The position numbers and the translations under genes are program-made. From positions 36,265,335 through 36,329,334 of the forward strand of contig OX393549.1 in NCBI GenBank assembly GCA_947650365.1: 64,000 nucleotides of DNA, given 5' to 3'. The DNA comes from Chamaelirium japonicum. Lineage: Eukaryota > Streptophyta > Magnoliopsida > Liliales > Melanthiaceae. The notes under the pieces were generated by a model that did no database searches, was not told the DNA's origin, and worked only from the letters and a program-made list of their open reading frames with translations. Every line of letters begins with the position of its first letter. Position 1 is the stretch's first letter. Of the stretch, positions 11,972 through 23,016 are shown in pieces.

Positions 11972-12388
11972 TTAATTAGAGATATTCAGAAAAGAAATTT
12001 TGTTAGAAACTGATATCAAATCAAGCAGTTTCTTTCTCATTTGGTCTATCATCTGCTCATATTGTTCTAGCTTGATCTTCGGTCCAGTTAATTCGTTCTA
12101 CAATTGATTTATAGCATCCCCACAGGTGCATTGATGCTCAACACGAGAAAATTGATCGCACCACATAAAGAATTTACACCTAGTTTCCTGCAATTAAGTT
12201 TACAAAAAAATATAAATTTAAAACTAATAAATTTGTGAGGACATTGTTAAAATTAAGATCATATCAACTTCTAACAGAGGACATGAATAGAAATTTTTTC
12301 CAGAGTTGTCGGAGGTGTTAGAAGTAAGTATATTGCAAATAGAACCATTGTATGGACATCTTAAAACAGGATATGAACAAGACTCCAT
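11972..12388 (-). pseudogene. GRF-type zinc-finger protein gene in the MULE (two exons, one stop)
   Basis: Found by joining two minus-strand exons. Exon 1 is 12388-12269 (40 codons from ATG) and exon 2 is 12187-11972 (72 codons to TAA). The 81-bp intron has GT...AG ends and is phase 0. Exon 1 contains CSYPVLRCP...TSNTSDNSGKNFYSCPLLE. Exon 2 begins ETRCKFFMWCDQFSR and continues into a charged, coiled-coil-like tail (KLEQYEQMIDQMRKKLLDL). The C..C...FYSCP...CKFFMW.D pattern is the GRF zinc finger (family consensus C.C..T..N.GR.FY.CP...C.FF.W.D). Exon 2 codon 30 is TAG, so the copy is broken once unless read through. The nucleic-acid-binding role is family knowledge only. Confidence 0.7.
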
Positions 12389-12710
12389 GTTTCACCTGTC
12401 TAGAACAAAGAGATAAATTTAGTTTAAAAAAAATGCAAAATAATAAATTATGTTGATGAATAGCTATATCTTGTGACCTTTGATGTAAGAAACGGTGATG
12501 AAGGAGGAAAAATAAAGAGCCTATTCGATGAAGGCAATTTAATAGCATTTAATGCTATTCAATTTACTATAACTAAGAAGATGTTATTCGATGAAGCCAA
12601 TTTAATAGCATATAATGTATGAACTGAAGAGGCTCTTCTCCATCACTTTACATTTAATTCTAATGGGACATTTAACTATCATATTAATGGAGCTAATTTA
12701 ATGTATTTAA

Positions 12711-12915
12711 TACATAAGTCGACGACGCTAAATAAACATGACACCAACTTGAGCTTCATAAACATAGTGCCAACGCTTAATACAAAAGATGCCGGCACCC
12801 AATAGAAAATGCATCAGTGCCAAGTAAACAAGGCACTGATGCTTAATACACAAGATGCCGGCACCCAATGCACATGGCGTCAGTGCCCAATACACAAGGC
12901 GCTGTCGCTTACAAT
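12711..12915 (+). repeat. MULE-specific GC-rich short tandem repeat, block 2
   Basis: Repeated GATGCCGGCACCCAAT and GGCGTCAGTGCCCAAT units lie between the GRF gene and the end of the Ulp1-like gene. It is the same family as block 1. Confidence 0.65.
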
Positions 12916-13043
12916 GTTTACAAAGTTCAGGAATAGTCTATAATAAAAAGTTTAGAAATATTTTATAATTTAAATTATTTTGTGTCAGTAAATAAATCAC
13001 CAAAATAACAATGTTTACAATGTTTAAAATCAACTTGTTCCTC

Positions 13044-13166
13044 TCAAAAAAGTGTGTTCATCAACAACTCATATGCAGTTTTTCTTCTGATCGCTGTCAT
13101 GTCATGTGGTGTGAAATCGACTTTAATGTTGGCCGTGAAATACTTGACAAAGGCCATCATGTAAAC
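13044..13166 (-). pseudogene. C-terminal exon part of Ulp1-like (C48) protease gene, left of the nested insertion
   Basis: On the minus strand, 13166-13044 gives 40 codons and a TGA: VYMMAFVKYFTANIKVD then FTPHDMTAIRRKTAYELL. This is the segment that follows the catalytic cysteine in Ulp1/SENP-type peptidases. The preceding codons (NG-YDCG) are found 20.6 kb away at 33821-33833 and 33918. The bases TAAAC at 13162-13166 are the target duplication and encode the V-Y codons. The gene is therefore interrupted two codons from its catalytic cysteine. Confidence 0.8.
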
Positions 13167-13744
13167 TGTGGGGGGGTTTTCTGGGATTGGACGGTTCGGT
13201 TGATAAACATAATCTAACAAACCAAGAAACGAAGTTGACCGGGTTTACGTAGAAAAATCTCTTCTCAATGTCGAAGGGGAAAAAATCACGGGGTGGAGCA
13301 AGAATGCACTAACAAGGTAAACGGGTTACAATCTCTCACCCTGACCCACTTACATCAGGAGAGGACTGGTCTCCCAAATGCTGACCTCTCAAATATCTTT
13401 CTCAAAACACCAAAAACTCTAGAAAGAATTGGGCAGTACCTCCCCTTCCAGAATTCGGATCCTTTCCTCTAAAGGAGTAGGTTCCAATTTATACTACTGC
13501 TACGTGACAATTATTACCCTCCATACGGGGCGACATTGATGGCGTGCTCCTACGATCTATGTAACAGCCTGCGTCGGGGTGACGTGTCGTGTAGCAGGCG
13601 CTCGGTAGTCATGACAGGGGGTGTTACTTGCCATACTAGTCTGTCGGGAATCTCGGGGCGTGGGCTGTCTTCCCGTAACTGTCGCCAAACCGAGATTCTC
13701 AGAGATAATTATTGCACAATCTGGATAGGTCTCTGTGTGAACTC

Positions 13745-15792
13745 TGTAGACACACGAATTTCGTCGGACCCGAACCCGACTTACGTGTGCCGACGCGGAT
13801 GCAAACCCGACACGCGGACCTGACTCGCTCGCACCGACGCGGATGCAAACCCGACACGCGGACCCGACTCGCGCGCAACGATGCGGACCCGGACCCGACT
13901 CGCACCTAGCAAAGAGAAGCGGACCCCATGCGTCAAGGGGGGGCGGCCCCTACTAGGGTCCGAACCCCATGGGGCCGGCCCCTACTAGGACCCGAGCCAC
14001 ATGGGGCCGGCCCTAGTAGGACCCGAGCCCCATGGGGGGCCGGCCGGCCCTGCAAGGAAAGGGAAGAAAAGGAAAGAAAAGAAAAGAAAGAAAAGAAAAA
14101 GGAAAGAAAAGAAAGGAAAGAAAAGAAAAGGAAAGAAAAGAAAAGAAAGAAAAAAAAGGAAATACCGCCATGCGTGGGGGGAGGTTGCGTATGACGTCTG
14201 CACACACGCGGATCTGTGCCGATCCCTCGATCCGACGCACAAGACGAAGCGCCCGATCGCCATCGATTTCGTGTGCGAAATCCAGCCATAATTGCCTCGC
14301 CAGAAAAGGAAAACAAATAAACGTTATTCCCCTCATCAATGGATGAATAAATCTAGGGTAATTATGAGAGAGATACAAAAGGGATTTAAAATTAAAAAGT
14401 TCCCATATCTCTCTCCCCACCCCTTTGCCTATAAATAGAGGGGGTGGGGGAAGGAAAAAATGGTCGAAAAATTGAAGACGAAACGCCAGAGCTCTGCAGA
14501 AGAAAAGACGCTTCTTCATCGACCCAAGGCTTCACGAGGCACAGTCAAGCCTGTCCCGAGGGATCGGCTTACTGAAAGTCCTCATCAACGTGAAGACCCT
14601 TGCACACGAAGATCAACCCTTCGACTCCGTGCACGAAGAAGAAAGCTCGGAGAAGAAGAACCCTTCGACTCCGAAGACGCCAGAAGCAAAGGCCGGAGAA
14701 GAAGAGGAGCGGCACTACCCCGTCGTCTCCAATAAGCTTCGACTCCGATCAAGCCCAAAAGCCCGGAGAAGAAGAGGAGCGGCACTACCCAGTCGTCTCC
14801 AACAAATCCTCGATCCCGATCAAGCCCCAAAGCCCGGAGGAGAAGCGAAGCGTCATCACCCCGTCGTCTTCGACAAACGCCTGCCCCATTCACGAAGAAG
14901 AAAGCCTGGAGCAGATCGTCTGAAGCGTCGCTACCCCGTCGTCTTCATCAACAAAAGCCGACGCCAAAACCGTCGCACGGAGATCGGTGCTAGCCCCACT
15001 ATCTTCGAAAGCATTCTTCGACTCCGATCACGCCAAAGAAGCCCGAAGAAGAAGAGAAGTCTAGTCGACACGCAAATCGTCGAAGCACCGAAGAAGTAGC
15101 CCACGTCGTTCGAAGAAGAAGATCGAGTTGACGCTAAAGCTAAAGCCAACGCAAGAAGCCAAAACAAAGCCCCAGTAAAGCCCGCGCCAAAGCAACGCAA
15201 GTGCCAAAGCCAAGCGACTACGCCGGCCACGAGCAAAAGCACCGCACGTTCTAGCCGATACGACGCGAAGTCCGGAAGAACGAAAGCATCGCAAGTCTTT
15301 CCCAGCTACGTCCAAGTGCAAGCGCCGAAGCAAAGCAAAATCCAGAGCCACGCCGGAGCCAAGCCAATGCCAGAAGGCCAAAGCCAAAGCCAACGCCAAA
15401 AGCTCGATCGACGTCGCGAACCGACGATCAAGGACACCGAGGTCAAGCAAGGAACGAGGAAGACGTGAAGACCGAGGAACGAAGCCGAAAACCCCCTAGT
15501 CGAGAAAGCGCGAAGCACGGAAGGGACAAAGCAATGGTGGATATTCCTTAGCCTCTCCAAAACCCTCTCCCTGTAAAAACCCCTGTCCTGGGCAACTCCT
15601 TCAGAGCTCTCGCACGAACACCACGTGGAGACGCGGATCAACGGGATCCCCCAGAAGATCTTTCCCACAATCCCCTGATCAAAACTCGCCGCAACCCGGA
15701 CTCGCTACACCCAAGCAACCCGGGTCCCGGCCACACTTGTAATCTTGTGTGATTCACAATAAAGACGACCCGCACTTTTTTCCGCGTCCACA
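13745..15792 (+). repeat. 5' LTR of the Tat element
   Basis: 2048 bp. In order it contains a ~42-bp tandem repeat (13780-13905, units like GACGCGGATGCAAACCCGAC) and GGGCCGGCCCCTACTAGG repeats (13945-14045). An AAAGGAAAAG purine tract follows (14050-14165), then a TATA box (14430) and a GAAGA-rich repetitive stretch (14590-15120) with recurring CCGTCGTCTCCAACAA-type words. It ends CCGCGTCCACA. Confidence 0.95.
14430..14437 (+). promoter_or_regulatory. TATA box of the Tat LTR
   Basis: TATAAATA followed by a G-rich stretch. The same box is at 24504-24511 in the 3' LTR. It is the best promoter candidate of this LTR and predicts transcription start near 14460. Confidence 0.6.
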
Positions 15793-15794
15793 GA

Positions 15795-15811
15795 TTTCTG
15801 GCACGCCCGGT
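15795..15811 (+). other. Primer binding site of the Tat element
   Basis: TTCTGGCACGCCCGGTA begins two bases after the LTR end. A 'TTTCTGGC(A/G)CGCC' string directly after the LTR is common in plant Ty3/gypsy elements. I did not assign the tRNA. Confidence 0.7.
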
Positions 15812-15864
15812 AGGACCTCTTCTCCTTCCATCCGTATGGTTGAAGAAGCTGCTTGAAGTTCGCG

Positions 15865-17457
15865 ATGGCCGGAACAAACAACGATGCGTTTACTCCAAGC
15901 CTCTCACCAATCGCCGAGTCTCCTCTACTCCGACACGGTGATCCAGCCAACCCGGAGGGTGATGCTCCTCCAATGGTGCGCGTCTACACTCGGCGTACTC
16001 GGACTCTTGCGGACATCTTCGTGCCAGAAGCTACTACCGGAGATGCTCGCCAAAGCGCCGACGAGGCCCTGGTGCATGAAGAAACGAGCCTCGATCCTGG
16101 AATCCATGTCCAGAAGTTTGGGGAGGACCAGCCCCAACCCCGAACCCTTTCGGGTTCTCCAGCAGACGTTGCCCCTCCTCTGCAGGGGGCAAACATCAAT
16201 CATCAGCCAGAAGCAAGTCGGCGTAACTACGTCTCCGATGATGACGGCGAGGATGCGAACATGCAACACCGAGACGTTCTCCGTCACCATCCTCCGTCCG
16301 CTCTTCAGCTCCAAGTCATGCAGATGAACGAGCACATGGCGCAGATTACTCGGCTAATGGAGGAGAAGGATCGTCACATCAACACTCTGCTCCAAAAGCT
16401 AAGCGCGAAGGACGCTGCAGCAGTCAGCCAACCCGTCGCCTCTCCAGTTCTGTCTTCAACTCCCGCTCCTGCAGAGGTTGTTCCGACGATTCAAGCGGTT
16501 ACTCCAGCGCTCTCCTCGGCTCCCGTCCCATTGGAAGTCATCTCCCCAGTGCCAGCCTCGGTGGCCACACAACCTCCGGCAACGGCAACGATGAATGCTC
16601 AGCAAGTCCAAGCGTTGATAGCCGACATGATGCGCTCCCACGGCAGTGGCCTTCCTCCGATCACGGCGGCATACTCGAAGCCCTACACTACGAGGATCCA
16701 GCAGCTACGCTTCCCAGTCGGATTCCAGCCGCCAAAGTTTCAGCACTTCGACGGAAAGGGAAATCCGAGACAGCACATTGCCCACTTCATCGAGACCTGC
16801 AATAATGCCGGCACATACGGCGATGAGATGGTGAAGCAATTCGTTCGCACCCTCAAAGGTAACGCGTTCGACTGGTACGTTGATCTTCCTGCAGGGACCA
16901 TCGACAGCTGGGATCAGATGGAGAGGGAGTTCCTCAATCGCTTCTACAGCACCAGACGAACCGTCAGCATGACCGAACTCACCGCCGTCAAACAAAGGAA
17001 AGATGAGCCAGTGATCGCCTACATCGACAGGTGGAGGAACCTCGTGCTGAATTCACGAGACCGCTTGTCTGAAGACTCGGCCATCGAGATGTGCACCCAA
17101 GGCATGCACTGGGGTCTGCTCTACATCCTCAAAGGTATCAAGCCTCGGTCTTTCGAAGAACTCGCAACTCGGGCTCATGACATGGAACTCAGCCTAGCAA
17201 ACCGTGGGGACTCGAAGAACAAGGACTTCTTGAAGATAGAGAAGAAGGACAAGCCACCGGCACCGAAACCAAAGCAAGTCAATGTGGCTGACGTAGCTTC
17301 AACCTCCAAGCCGCTCAAGATCGGTGGCAAGTCAGATCAAAGAAAGGGAGCCGCCATACCGCCGCCTCCGCCGCCAAGACAAAGGATGACTCTCGAGGAG
17401 CTCGAAGCAAAGGAGTATCCCTTCCCGGACTCGGAAGTCTCCTCTGTGTTCGACTAA
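15865..17457 (+). CDS. Gag of the Tat element
   Basis: ATG at 15865 (MAGTNNDAF...) opens a 530-codon frame. An N-terminal low-complexity part is followed by a short coiled coil (about residues 148-180, ITRLMEEKDRHINTLLQKL) and a Pro/Ala-rich linker. The retrotransposon Gag capsid domain (about 282-450) has the landmarks FDGKGNP, FVRTLKGNAFDWYVDLP, W.Q.EREFLNRFYS and RGDSKNKDF. It ends at TAA 17455-17457. The same frame continues for 84 more codons (FD-stop-LLQEKMIELPPSKRPEQ, a zinc-knuckle-like CKYHRVVSHPIERC), so the TAA looks like a CAA to TAA change rather than the original end. Confidence 0.9.
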   Translation: MAGTNNDAFTPSLSPIAESPLLRHGDPANPEGDAPPMVRVYTRRTRTLADIFVPEATTGDARQSADEALVHEETSLDPGIHVQKFGEDQPQPRTLSGSPADVAPPLQGANINHQPEASRRNYVSDDDGEDANMQHRDVLRHHPPSALQLQVMQMNEHMAQITRLMEEKDRHINTLLQKLSAKDAAAVSQPVASPVLSSTPAPAEVVPTIQAVTPALSSAPVPLEVISPVPASVATQPPATATMNAQQVQALIADMMRSHGSGLPPITAAYSKPYTTRIQQLRFPVGFQPPKFQHFDGKGNPRQHIAHFIETCNNAGTYGDEMVKQFVRTLKGNAFDWYVDLPAGTIDSWDQMEREFLNRFYSTRRTVSMTELTAVKQRKDEPVIAYIDRWRNLVLNSRDRLSEDSAIEMCTQGMHWGLLYILKGIKPRSFEELATRAHDMELSLANRGDSKNKDFLKIEKKDKPPAPKPKQVNVADVASTSKPLKIGGKSDQRKGAAIPPPPPPRQRMTLEELEAKEYPFPDSEVSSVFD

Positions 17458-18576
17458 CTGCTGCAAGAGAAGATGATAGAGCTCCCTCCTTCGAAGAGGC
17501 CCGAGCAGATACATCGCGTCGACGACCCTCTCTTCTGCAAATACCACCGAGTGGTAAGTCATCCCATTGAAAGGTGCTTTGTCTTCAAGGAAAGAATCAT
17601 GGCGCTCGCAAAGCAAGGGAAGATAGAGATCGACTCCGGAGAAGTTGCTACGGCCAACATGACGTCCATCACCTTCGGCTCCTTCTCGCCAGTGCTCGTT
17701 GCTGCTCGGTGAAGCATGCCCAAATTGCGCATCAACCGTCAAGCGCCAATCACTAAGTCAACTTCCCAGCCAAAAGTCTCGAAGCGACGTCAACGTACCC
17801 CTGTATTCTCCGAGGAAGAAACGCTGCTGCCCTGGGGGCAACCATTGCTCATGCCAGCACCTCTTCCAAGCAATACTGCATCCCAACGAGCGCTCCAAAG
17901 GAGATACGAGCAAGAACATCCGGAAGTCGGTCTGCTGGGCCAGCCTTCGGGGAAGTTCGACTATTACGTCCTCTACTCAAGGCCTCCGTCCGTTCCAATC
18001 GACAAAATCAAGCCCACCGGCTGGGGATCGGAAGACGAGCCAGTGGAACCTCGAGAAGAGCAAGTCCCTTCCAGTCAAGCTATGTCCTAACGCGCTCTTC
18101 GGAAAAGATACGAGCAAGGAGATCCAGAAGTCGGTCTGCTGGGCCAGCCTTCGGGGAAGTTCGACTATTACGTCCTCTACTCAAGGCCTCCGTCCGTTCC
18201 AATCGACAAAATCAAGCCCACCGGCTGGGGATCGGAAGACGAGCCAATGGAACCTCGAGAAGAGCAAGTCCCTTCCAGTCAAGCTATGTCCCAACGCGCT
18301 CTTCGGAAAAGATACGAGCAAGGAGATCCGGAAGTCGGTCTGCTGGGCCAGCCTTCGGGGAAGTTCGACTATTACGTCCTTTACTCAAGGCCTCCGTCCG
18401 TTCCAATCGACGAAATCAAGCCCACCGGCTGGGGATCGGAAGATGAGCCAGTAGAGCCTCAGGAAGAACAAGTGCCTTCGAGGGAACCAGTTGCTGCTGT
18501 CGACCATCATCCTAGCGAAGGGGAATCCACCGACGAAGAAGCATGGGTCATGCTACCGCGGCGGCGAAAGCCATAG
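17458..18576 (+). pseudogene. Gag C-terminal / linker region with three in-frame stops
   Basis: Same reading frame as Gag. It contains FCKYHRVVSHPIERCFVFK, a C..H...H...C nucleocapsid-like motif as in Tat Gag proteins. It is followed by a charged linker and the 68-residue triplication. Stops are TGA 17710-17712, TAA 18088-18090 and TAG 18574-18576. The TAA is directly shown to be derived, because the next repeat copy has CAA at the same position. Confidence 0.8.
17886..18497 (+). repeat. Three tandem copies of a 204-bp coding unit
   Basis: The GAAGTCGG landmark recurs with its last base at 17930, 18134 and 18338, an exact 204-bp period, so each copy adds 68 residues without shifting frame. 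Each unit reads ...KRYEQ..PEVGLLGQPSG then KFDYYVLYSRPPSVPID and WGSEDEP. Copies differ by a few substitutions. The repeat lies between Gag and protease. Confidence 0.95.
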
Positions 18577-21500
18577 CAAGAAAAGAAGCTCAAACAAGAC
18601 CGTGTGATGAGGGGATTCACCAAGCGGAAGACCTACAAGAAGAAAAGCAAGACTCCGGGAAGGAAGGCGTTCAAAGTGCCGCCGGCAAGCCAAGACGATA
18701 TCCTTCAGCAGAGTCTTCCAGAGCCGACAACTTTGCAAGAGTTCTTCCCAGATCACTTCCTCCCAGCGGACCAACACATCAAGGTGTCTTGTTGCATGGT
18801 CGAAGTCCATGAGGCGTCAGAAGGAAAGAACGAAAGCGAAACTTCTGGAGAAGGCGACTCCACAGATGAGGGAGACGATTCCGACAAAGGGGGCACTGCC
18901 TCTCACGACGAAGCAATCTTGCACATACCGCTCGTAGAGGCTTTGCATCTTCCGAAGAAGGCTCGCCTGGCAATGGCTGCGGCCTTGGCCGATCCGGATA
19001 GCTACATGAGGAAGAGGAAGGACGATCAAAGGTGCAAAGCTGTGGCCTCGTGTGATGCAACGATAACCTTTTCAGATGAGGACCTGCAACTCGGAACGCG
19101 GCTGCATAACCGACCTCTTTACGTCTCGGGATACATCAAGGAGAAGCCAGTGAACCGAATCTTGATGGACTGTGGCTCCGCTGTCAACATCATGCCTATC
19201 CAGACGATGTGGCAACTCGGCATCACCGACGACCAGCTCTCACCAAGTCAATTGGTCATTCAAGGCTTCAACCAGGGTGGACAGTCCACCGTCGGAATCA
19301 TTCTTTTGAAGCTTTCCATCGGCCCGCTGGATACAACGGTCCTCTTCCACATCATCGACTGCCAGACATCATATCGTCTCCTATTAGGAAGACCATGGCT
19401 GCACGAGAACGGCATCGTGGTATCCACCTGGCACCAGTGCCTCAAGTACTACGAAGAAGGCGTGGAGAGGTGCATAGTTGCGGACGACAAGCCATTCAAC
19501 GAGGCCGAGGCACACCTGGCCGACGCTAAGTTCTACCAAGCAAAGGGCCTGGTCGCGGAGGTTCTGCCAGCTAAAGCCCCTCGAGCCCAAAAGATTGAAG
19601 AAGTAAAGAAGGACAAGACTCCTCTTCCCGTGAATCCGGTGCCACCCTCTGACGAGGCAAGACTCAAGGTCCAAGGAACGCCGAAACCTAGGCAAAGGAT
19701 GCGCATCAGCTTCGAGCCAAGAGCAATGCAACATACCCCTTTGCCAGTCCAAACGGCACCTATCCTGCGTCTCGCGCCGCAGTGGCTCCGTAAATCCGAG
19801 CGATCGCCTTCTACTCCGACAAGGAAGCTGGCCCCGTCGTTATCTCAGGCCAACGTCATCACTCTGCAAGAAATGACGGTGCCATTACCTAGCCTGACAG
19901 AAGCTCCGAACCCAAGCAGACCCGTCGAATCAGCAGACCTCGAGCAACTCGGATTCAAGCCGAAAGGGAGTTGGGGGCAAAACGCTGCCAAGTTGCTGTT
20001 TAGAGCTGGCTACAACAAGGAAAGCGCCATGGGCACACTCCCACCAGCAGCAACTCCGCATGGGATGACGAGAACTCAAGCTCGGATGTTTCAAAATGGA
20101 GAGCAAATTCCCCCGAACCGCCAAGGCATCGGCTCCAGTCAAGCTCCGTTGGTCATCAGAACCGCAGCGAAGAAAACCTTCACCTCGAACTACATCGAGG
20201 CGAGGATGGTAGATGAAGCAGCCGAAGAATCGACAATCTCCGATGCACGCTCTACCTACCTCAGCCATCCAGACAGCAAGAGAAGACGACGACGGGTTCG
20301 AGGCCAAGCCTTGTTCCGGAAGCAAACCAGAGGTGGTAAAGACTGGTCGAATCGAAAACGCACATCCGTGTTCGAGAGGCTCGGGCCAGTCAAACAATCA
20401 AAGAAGAAGTCGGCATTCGATCGTCTGGGGATGACAATCGAGGACTTTGTCTCAACACCCACCCACCCACCCATGGCTGCCGTCAATCATATCTCCATTA
20501 CGGATCCCGACAACGGTGACACTTCTACTTCGGACGACGAGTTGCCCAACGCCCCGCCAGTCCTCGAAGAAGGGGGGCAGTCCACCGTTGATGACTTGAA
20601 GGAAATCAACTTGGGCACGAAGACGGAGCCTCGGCCTACATTTGTCAGTACACTCTTGACCCCTGAGGAGGAAGCAGCATACATCAAACTGCTTAAAGAA
20701 TATAGAGACGTCTTCGCATGGTCCTACAAGGAGATGCCGGGCCTCGATCCAAAAATCGCAGTGCACCAGCTCAGCGTCAAACACGGATCCAGCGCCATCA
20801 AGCAAGGACAAAGGCGCTACCGGCCAGAACTGGTACCCCAAATAGAAGGCGAAGTTAACAAGTTGATCGAAGCCGGCTTCATTCGAGAGGTCAAGTACCC
20901 GACATGGATCTCTAGCGTCGTCCCCGTCAAAAAGAAGAACGGCCAAATCCGAGTGTGCGTGGACTTCAGAGACTTGAACAACGCATGTCCAAAGGACGAC
21001 TTCCCCTTGCCAATCACGGAGCTAATGGTCGATGCGACGACAGGTCACGAGGTGCTCACTTTCATGGACGGATTATCGGGCTACAACCAGATTCGGATGG
21101 CACCCAAGGACGAGGAGCTCACGGCTTTCCGCACACCGAAAGGAATCTACTGCTATAAGGTAATATCGTTCGGCTTGAAGAACGCGGGAGCCACCTACCA
21201 GCGAGCTATGCAGAAAATCTTCGACGACATCCTTCATCAAAACGTGGAGTGTTATGTCGACGACCTCGTGGTGAAATCCAAGAAGAGGTCGGCACATCTA
21301 CAAGATCTTGAGCTAATCTTCAAACGACTTCGAAGGTACCAACTCCGTATGAATCCGCTCAAGTGCGCGTTCGGAGTCTCCTCGGGCAAATTCCTCGGCT
21401 TCGTCGTCCGACATCGTGGCATTGAGATAGATCAATCCAAAATTGATGCTATCGTCAATATGCCCACACCAAAGACAGTGCGAGACCTCAGAGGCCTCCA

Positions 21501-21708
21501 GGGGCACTTGGCGTATATCCAAAGATTCATCGCCAACCTGGCTGGAAAGTGCCACCCTTTTAGCCGCCTCATGAAGAAAGGAGCGCCGTTCATATGGGAT
21601 GAAGCATGCCAAGAAGCACTCCAAAACATCAAAGCATATCTACTGAAACCGCCAGTCCTATCAGCACCGGTTCAAGGGAGGCCACTCATCCTCTACATCG
21701 CCGCCTAG
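18577..21708 (+). pseudogene. Protease, G-patch-like segment, reverse transcriptase and start of RNase H (Tat pol)
   Basis: Continuous frame of more than 1,040 codons. Protease lies around 19110-19480: ILMDCGSAVNIMP, with Asp followed by Cys-Gly, then LLLGRPWLHE. A G-patch-like stretch (LGFKPKGSWGQNAAKLL) is near 19950. RT lies at about 20700-21400 with KKKNGQIRVCVDFRDLN, FMDGLSGYNQI and CYVDDLVV (YVDD at 21253-21264). The connection and RNase H begin at about 21590. TAG at 21706-21708 interrupts the normal 'LYIAA-x-EQSLGALLAQ' motif of RNase H, and the frame continues immediately after. Confidence 0.95.
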
Positions 21709-23016
21709 GAGCAATCCTTGGGGGCACTCCTGGCCCAGAACAATGAACTTGGCGTGGAGATAGCTTGCTACTACTTAAGTCGCACTCTCGTCGGCGCAGA
21801 GCTGAATTACTCCCCAATCGAGAAGGTCTGCTTAGCGCTCATCTTCGCCACGAAAAAGCTGCGACACTACATGCTCACTCACACCATCAGACTCGTCTCG
21901 AAGGCTGACCCACTCAAGTACATCATGTCGAGACCAGTGCTTTCCGGACGTCTGGCCAAGTGGGCCCTGCTGCTACTTGAATTTGACATCACCTTCGTGC
22001 CACAGAAAGCGGTTAAATGGCAGGCCCTCGCGGACTTCCTCGCAGAATACCCTCTCCCGGCAGAATGGGAGTTATCAGAAGATCTCCCAGATGAAGAAGT
22101 GTTCTCCGTCGACGTCGCCCCATCCTGGAAAATGTTCTTCGATGGCGCAGCTAGGCAAGACATAGCGAGAGCCGGAGTCATCTTCGTCACCCCGGACAAC
22201 GAAATACTCCCCTTCTCATTCCTGCTCTCGGAATCATGTTCCAACAACGTGGCAGAATATCAAGCCCTACTCATCGGTCTCGAGCTGGCCGACGAAATGA
22301 AGCTTCAAGGACTAGAGATCTTTGGTGACTCTCAACTCGTGATCCAGCAAGTCCTGGGGGCATACGAAGTCAACAAAGAAGACCTGGTGCCGTTGCACGT
22401 GCGAGCTGTGGAGCTCCTCGAAAAACTCAATGCTGCTTTCATTCAACACGTTTCCCGAAACCTCAACCAGCAGGCTGACGCACTCGCAAATCTGGCGGCT
22501 ACACTCCCGTTCCCAGATGAACGTTCGCTCGTCGTCCCCGTCTGCAGGAGATTCGTGATCACCGAAGAAGAGGGTCCGCCCGAAGTGCCAGTTCAAACCA
22601 ACGTGGTGCATGTCCTCGAGATTAAAGAACAAGACTGGAGGCAACCGTTTGTGGAGTATCTCGTTCATGGTAAACTCCCCGAAGATCCGAAGCGCAAAAG
22701 TGACATCCGTCGAAGATCTCTGAGGTTCTACCACTTCAATGGCAAGCTGTACCGACGAAGCTATGACGGCACACTCCTGAGGTGCCTCGCGAAAGAGGAA
22801 GCAGAAACCGCGCTCGAAGAAGTACACGCTGGAATCTGTGGATCGCACCAGTCTGGTCCGAAGCTTCACTTCCGCGTCAGGAGGATGGGATACTACTGGC
22901 CTACCATGATCAAAGACAGCTTGGATTACGCGAGAAGATGTCAAGCTTGCCAGATGCACGGGGACTACATCCGTCAACCTCCGGAGCCTTTACACCCAAC
23001 AATCGCGTCTTGGCCC
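21709..23016 (+). pseudogene. RNase H, second RNase H and integrase zinc finger (Tat pol)
   Basis: Same frame as Gag. EQSLGALLAQ to FLAEYPLP completes the RT-linked RNase H. FFDGAARQDIARAGVIFV, VAEYQALLIGLELA, IFGDSQLVIQQV and QQADALANLAA (22135-22500) form a second RNase H with its D, E and D residues. An HHCC integrase zinc-binding domain follows (VHAGICGSHQSG to CQACQMHGDYI, about 22820-22970). Normal sequence stops after LHPTIASWP at 23016, exactly where the catalytic DDE core should begin. Confidence 0.95.

Noticed and set aside
14013-14519. Lys/Glu- and Phe/Leu-rich ORFs in the Tat LTRs (also 23997-24593)
   Set aside because: They arise from the AAAGGAAAAG purine tract and GAAGA repeats within LTRs.
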